Source: Methylacidiphilum sp.
GTDB taxonomy: Bacteria; Verrucomicrobiota; Verrucomicrobiia; CAIQCK01
Assembly: GCA_020718125.1 (NCBI GenBank)
Contig: DYDC01000108.1
Span: 1-8,367, forward strand
Length of the DNA: 8,367 bases
Direction of reading: 5' to 3'
A model generated the notes under the pieces. It worked only from the letters and a program-made list of their open reading frames with translations, searched no databases and was not told where the DNA came from. Below, piece after piece: positions 6,470 through 8,367 of the stretch; position 1 is the first letter of the stretch, and each line of letters starts with the position of its first letter. A program made the position numbers and the translations under genes.

Positions 6470-6520
6470 TGCGCAAGGCGTAAGCCGGCCGTCATTGCGT
6501 ATTACGTTTCGCGTTTCACG
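6458..6520. repeat. Opposed four-unit heptamer arrays between coaC and coaB
   Basis: Four 7-nt units starting CGC or CGT alternately run from 6458 to 6485 (CGCAAAC, CGTAATG, then two more). After a 7-nt centre (CGGCCGT, 6486-6492), four units of the complementary form run from 6493 to 6520, again alternating. The best pairing joins CGTAATGCGCAA (6465-6476) with TTGCGTATTACG (6495-6506): 11 Watson-Crick pairs and one G-U. GGC-GTAA-GCC (6477-6486) can form a small inner hairpin with a GNRA-type loop. The coaC stop TAA (6467-6469) is inside the second unit. There is no U-run for intrinsic termination. Confidence 0.75.
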
Positions 6521-6534
6521 AATCGCCCATCCCG

Positions 6535-7206
6535 ATGCACTTCCTCATCACAGCCGGCCCGACGCGCGAGTGGCTCGACCCGGTGCGGTTCCTCTCGAAC
6601 CCGTCGTCGGGAAAGATGGGCTACGCGGTGGCGTGCGCGGCACGTGATGCCGGCGCGCGGGTGACGCTGGTGAGCGGGCCGGTGACGCTAGCCGCGCCGC
6701 GCGGCGTCGAGTTGGTGCGCGTGGAAACGGCTGCAGAAATGGCGCGTGAAACGTTGCAGCGCGCGCGGCGGGCCGACGTGATCGTGCTGGCCGCGGCCGT
6801 GGCTGACTGGACACCGGCGCGCGTGGCGCGGCAGAAGATCAAGAAATCAGAAATCAGAAATCAGAAATCAGAATTTCTATTGCGTTTGAAGCCGACGATG
6901 GATATAGCGGCGACGCTCGGACGCAAGCGTTGCCGGCCCGGACAGGTGCTGGTCGGGTTCGCGGCGGAGACGCAGCGTGTCGGAGCCGGCGCGCGCGAGA
7001 AGCTGCGCCGGAAGAATCTGGAATTGATCGTGGCCAACGACGTAAGCAAGGCGGGAGCGGGTTTTGCCGTGGACACCAACGAGATCACTTTGATTGACCG
7101 CGACGGGCGAGTGGAGCGTCCGCCGCGCGCGAGCAAACAAACGCTCGCGAAGCTGATCGTGCGGCGGGCGCTGGCGTTGCGCGCCGCGGCGAAGGAGGCC
7201 GGATGA
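6535..7206 (+). CDS. coaB: Phosphopantothenate-cysteine ligase CoaB
   Basis: This 223-residue enzyme joins 4'-phosphopantothenate to cysteine after nucleotide activation, the step before CoaC. Motifs are ITAGPTREWLDPVRFLSN (5-22), PSSGKMGYA (23-31), VLAAAVADW (84-92), the lysine motif KIKK (101-104), VGFAAET (140-146) and KLRRKNLELIVANDV (156-170). The loop after KIKK (104-112) is encoded by a four-unit heptamer repeat (KSEIRNQKS), strikingly AT-rich in a GC-rich gene, but about as long as the matching E. coli loop. The combined length of CoaC and CoaB (410) matches fused E. coli CoaBC (406), so the two appear to be a split version of one protein. No ribosome site precedes ATG 6535, which follows the 65-nt repeat-filled gap. 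The stop overlaps the next start by 4 nt. Confidence 0.92.
   Translation: MHFLITAGPTREWLDPVRFLSNPSSGKMGYAVACAARDAGARVTLVSGPVTLAAPRGVELVRVETAAEMARETLQRARRADVIVLAAAVADWTPARVARQKIKKSEIRNQKSEFLLRLKPTMDIAATLGRKRCRPGQVLVGFAAETQRVGAGAREKLRRKNLELIVANDVSKAGAGFAVDTNEITLIDRDGRVERPPRASKQTLAKLIVRRALALRAAAKEAG
6844..6871 (+). repeat. Four perfect tandem AAATCAG heptamers inside coaB
   Basis: Four identical copies of AAATCAG lie head to tail, followed by AATTTC. They encode CoaB residues 104-112 in the loop after the KIKK motif. The unit length is not a multiple of three, so gain or loss of a single copy would shift the reading frame. Base composition is sharply different from the flanks. Confidence 0.9.
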
Positions 7207-8132
7207 TCCTGACACTGACTCTGAATCCGTGCATTGACCTCGAGATTGAGGTTCGCCGGCTCGTGTGCGACGACATCAACCGCGTGGCGGCCAGCCGGCG
7301 CGAGGCGGGCGGCAAGGGCATCAACGTCTCGCGCATGGTGCACGCCCTTGGCGGCAAGACGATGGTCATCGCGCCGTTCGGCGGCCAGATGGGCGTGGAT
7401 TTCCTGAACCGCTTCAGCCAGATGCGGCTGCGGGCGAAGCTCGTGCCGATCAGCGGCGAGACGCGGCTCAATGTGAACATCCTCGAAGCCGGCGGGCGCG
7501 CGCACACGCGGCTGAACGCTTCCGGTCCACGGTTGTCCGCGCGCGAACTGCACCAGGTCTTCGACGCTGTTGAGCGGAACCTGCCGCGGACGGCGATACT
7601 CGTGCTCTCCGGCAGCCTGCCGCCCGGCGCGCCGACCGACACCTACGCCGAACTGGTCCGCATGGCGAACCGCCGTGGCGTCCGCGCCATCCTCGACACC
7701 GACGGTGAACCGCTGCGACGCGGCCTGCGCGCGAAGCCGTTCCTGGTGAAACCGAATCTCTTCGAGGCTCGCCGGCTTCTCGGCGGACGGCTTGACACGA
7801 CAGCGGTGGTGGTGCGCGCCGCGCAACGGCTGTTGAAAATGGGCGCCGAGGTCGCGGCGATCTCACGCGGGCCGCTTGGCGCGGTGCTCGCGTCGGCGGA
7901 GGGGTGTTGGACGGCCCAGCCGCCGCGGCAGACCGCGCGGAACACCGTTGGCGTCGGCGATTGCCTGATGGGCGCGCTGGCATTGGCGCTCGAACGTGGC
8001 CGTCCGCTCGATGAGGCGCTGCGCTGCGGCGTGGCGGCGGGCGCGGCGTGCGCCGGACGGCCGCCGGACCGCGCCTACTGCGCGCGTGAGGTGCGGCGCA
8101 TGTTGCGGCGCGTGACGGTGCGGGCGATCTAG
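7203..8132 (+). CDS. PfkB-family sugar-phosphate kinase (FruK/LacC-like)
   Basis: This 309-residue kinase belongs to the ribokinase/PfkB superfamily, most like 1-phosphofructokinase and tagatose-6-phosphate kinase, which phosphorylate fructose 1-phosphate or tagatose 6-phosphate. Supporting motifs are LTLNPCIDLEIEV (5-17), GGKGINVSR (36-44, PfkB signature 1), ETRLNVNI (86-93), VLSGSLPPGAP (134-144), LDTDGEPL (164-171), KPNLFEARRLLG (183-194) and NTVGVGDCLMGALALAL (247-263, signature 2) with the catalytic base D253. The usual GAGD is GVGD here, a substitution next to the anion hole. A strong ribosome site (AAGGAGG, 7192-7198) lies 4 nt before the start, which overlaps coaB by 4 nt. No PTS or sugar-transport gene is nearby, so the substrate cannot be assigned from context. 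Confidence 0.85.
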   Translation: MILTLTLNPCIDLEIEVRRLVCDDINRVAASRREAGGKGINVSRMVHALGGKTMVIAPFGGQMGVDFLNRFSQMRLRAKLVPISGETRLNVNILEAGGRAHTRLNASGPRLSARELHQVFDAVERNLPRTAILVLSGSLPPGAPTDTYAELVRMANRRGVRAILDTDGEPLRRGLRAKPFLVKPNLFEARRLLGGRLDTTAVVVRAAQRLLKMGAEVAAISRGPLGAVLASAEGCWTAQPPRQTARNTVGVGDCLMGALALALERGRPLDEALRCGVAAGAACAGRPPDRAYCAREVRRMLRRVTVRAI

Positions 8133-8316
8133 GTGGTATCAGGCGTCATTTCAACTGCCACACCGGGCTGGTCACAAGCATCCTGTGTGTTCCCTCCCAC
8201 AGGGGCCACTCATCGTCCGAACAGACGAAACCCTGGCGGCAGGCTGGTGTTGAAGCGGGCGCGGTGACCGCGATGGCATCCACCGCCATCGTTAACATCA
8301 ACCACCCATATCCACC
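8133..8316. other. Intergenic gap with two modest stem-loops
   Basis: This 184-nt gap ends the overlapping gene series. CCTGTG (8182-8187) pairs with CACAGG (8198-8203) around a 10-nt loop. CGATGGC (8271-8277) pairs with GCCATCG (8285-8291) around a 7-nt loop. Neither is followed by a T-run, so neither is a standard intrinsic terminator. I found no convincing promoter for the next gene. Confidence 0.45.
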
Positions 8317-8367
8317 ATGAAGACTCCTGCTCGAACCATCCTCCTTGCGATCATCCTCGCCCTCGCG
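8317..8367 (+). CDS. 5' end of a probable exported protein (partial)
   Basis: ATG 8317 opens a frame that runs to the window edge. The 17 visible residues, MKTPARTILLAIILALA, have two positive charges followed by a hydrophobic stretch, as expected for a signal peptide. Nothing more can be said of function. The 184-nt gap before it and the change of theme suggest a new transcription unit. No clear Shine-Dalgarno sequence precedes the start. Confidence 0.5.
   Translation, partial: MKTPARTILLAIILALA

Noticed and set aside
6469..6483. A four-codon mini-ORF (ATG overlapping the coaC stop, ending TAA).
   Set aside because: It arises from the heptamer units and has no ribosome site; chance is sufficient explanation.
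6458..6871. The short repeat arrays as a CRISPR array.
   Set aside because: Units are 7-8 nt with no spacers between them and no cas genes nearby.

Overview
This is GC-rich bacterial DNA with every supported gene on the plus strand and almost no spacing between genes. Its broad character suggests a Verrucomicrobiota (Pedosphaera/Limisphaerales-like) genome. The reasons are the order trpC-trpF-trpB-yicC-gmk-coaC-coaB-pfkB, the scarcity of strong Shine-Dalgarno sequences, and the dispersed repeats (GGCGGTC-TAT-GACCGCC palindromes and short 7-8 bp tandem units). That assignment is inference from memory of such genomes; no rRNA or other taxonomic marker is present.

Region 1 (1-1600) is accessory. 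Two unrelated type II toxin-antitoxin modules stand in tandem. The first is VapB/VapC-like (70-765), with a good promoter, a palindromic operator candidate and a probably leaderless start. The second is a Phd-like antitoxin with a PIN toxin (896-1599). Between them lies a broken copy of the first 22 codons of trpC (794-862) together with its 14-nt leader. The second module is therefore flanked by a roughly 79-nt direct duplication of the trpC 5' end.

Region 2 (1615-4321) carries trpC, trpF and trpB, three tryptophan-biosynthesis genes that convert phosphoribosylanthranilate to tryptophan when a TrpA partner is available. No trpA follows trpB. This block is unusually full of palindromic repeats. 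A perfect inverted pair of GTAG-headed palindromes (REPIN-like) fills the trpC-trpF gap. A second such pair is embedded in frame inside the trpF coding sequence. A possible third, single palindrome encodes an extra loop in TrpC.

Region 3 (4402-8132) is housekeeping: yicC (endoribonuclease family), gmk (guanylate kinase), coaC and coaB (coenzyme A synthesis, encoded separately rather than as a fused CoaBC) and a PfkB-family sugar-phosphate kinase. yicC/gmk, gmk/coaC and coaB/pfkB overlap by 1-4 nt and look translationally coupled. The trpB-yicC gap holds two opposed four-unit arrays of an octamer. The coaC-coaB gap holds two opposed four-unit arrays of a heptamer. A further four-unit heptamer array lies in frame inside coaB.

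Region 4 (8133-8367) is a 184-nt gap with two modest stem-loops, then the first 17 codons of a gene beginning with a signal-peptide-like sequence.

The most noteworthy pattern is that three intergenic gaps are built almost wholly from inverted-pair repeats that begin inside the preceding gene's last codons and contain its stop codon (trpC, trpB, coaC). The same kinds of element also sit in frame inside trpF, coaB and perhaps trpC. Repeat invasion appears to be remodelling gene ends and surface loops. I saw no evidence of a wholly new multi-gene system.
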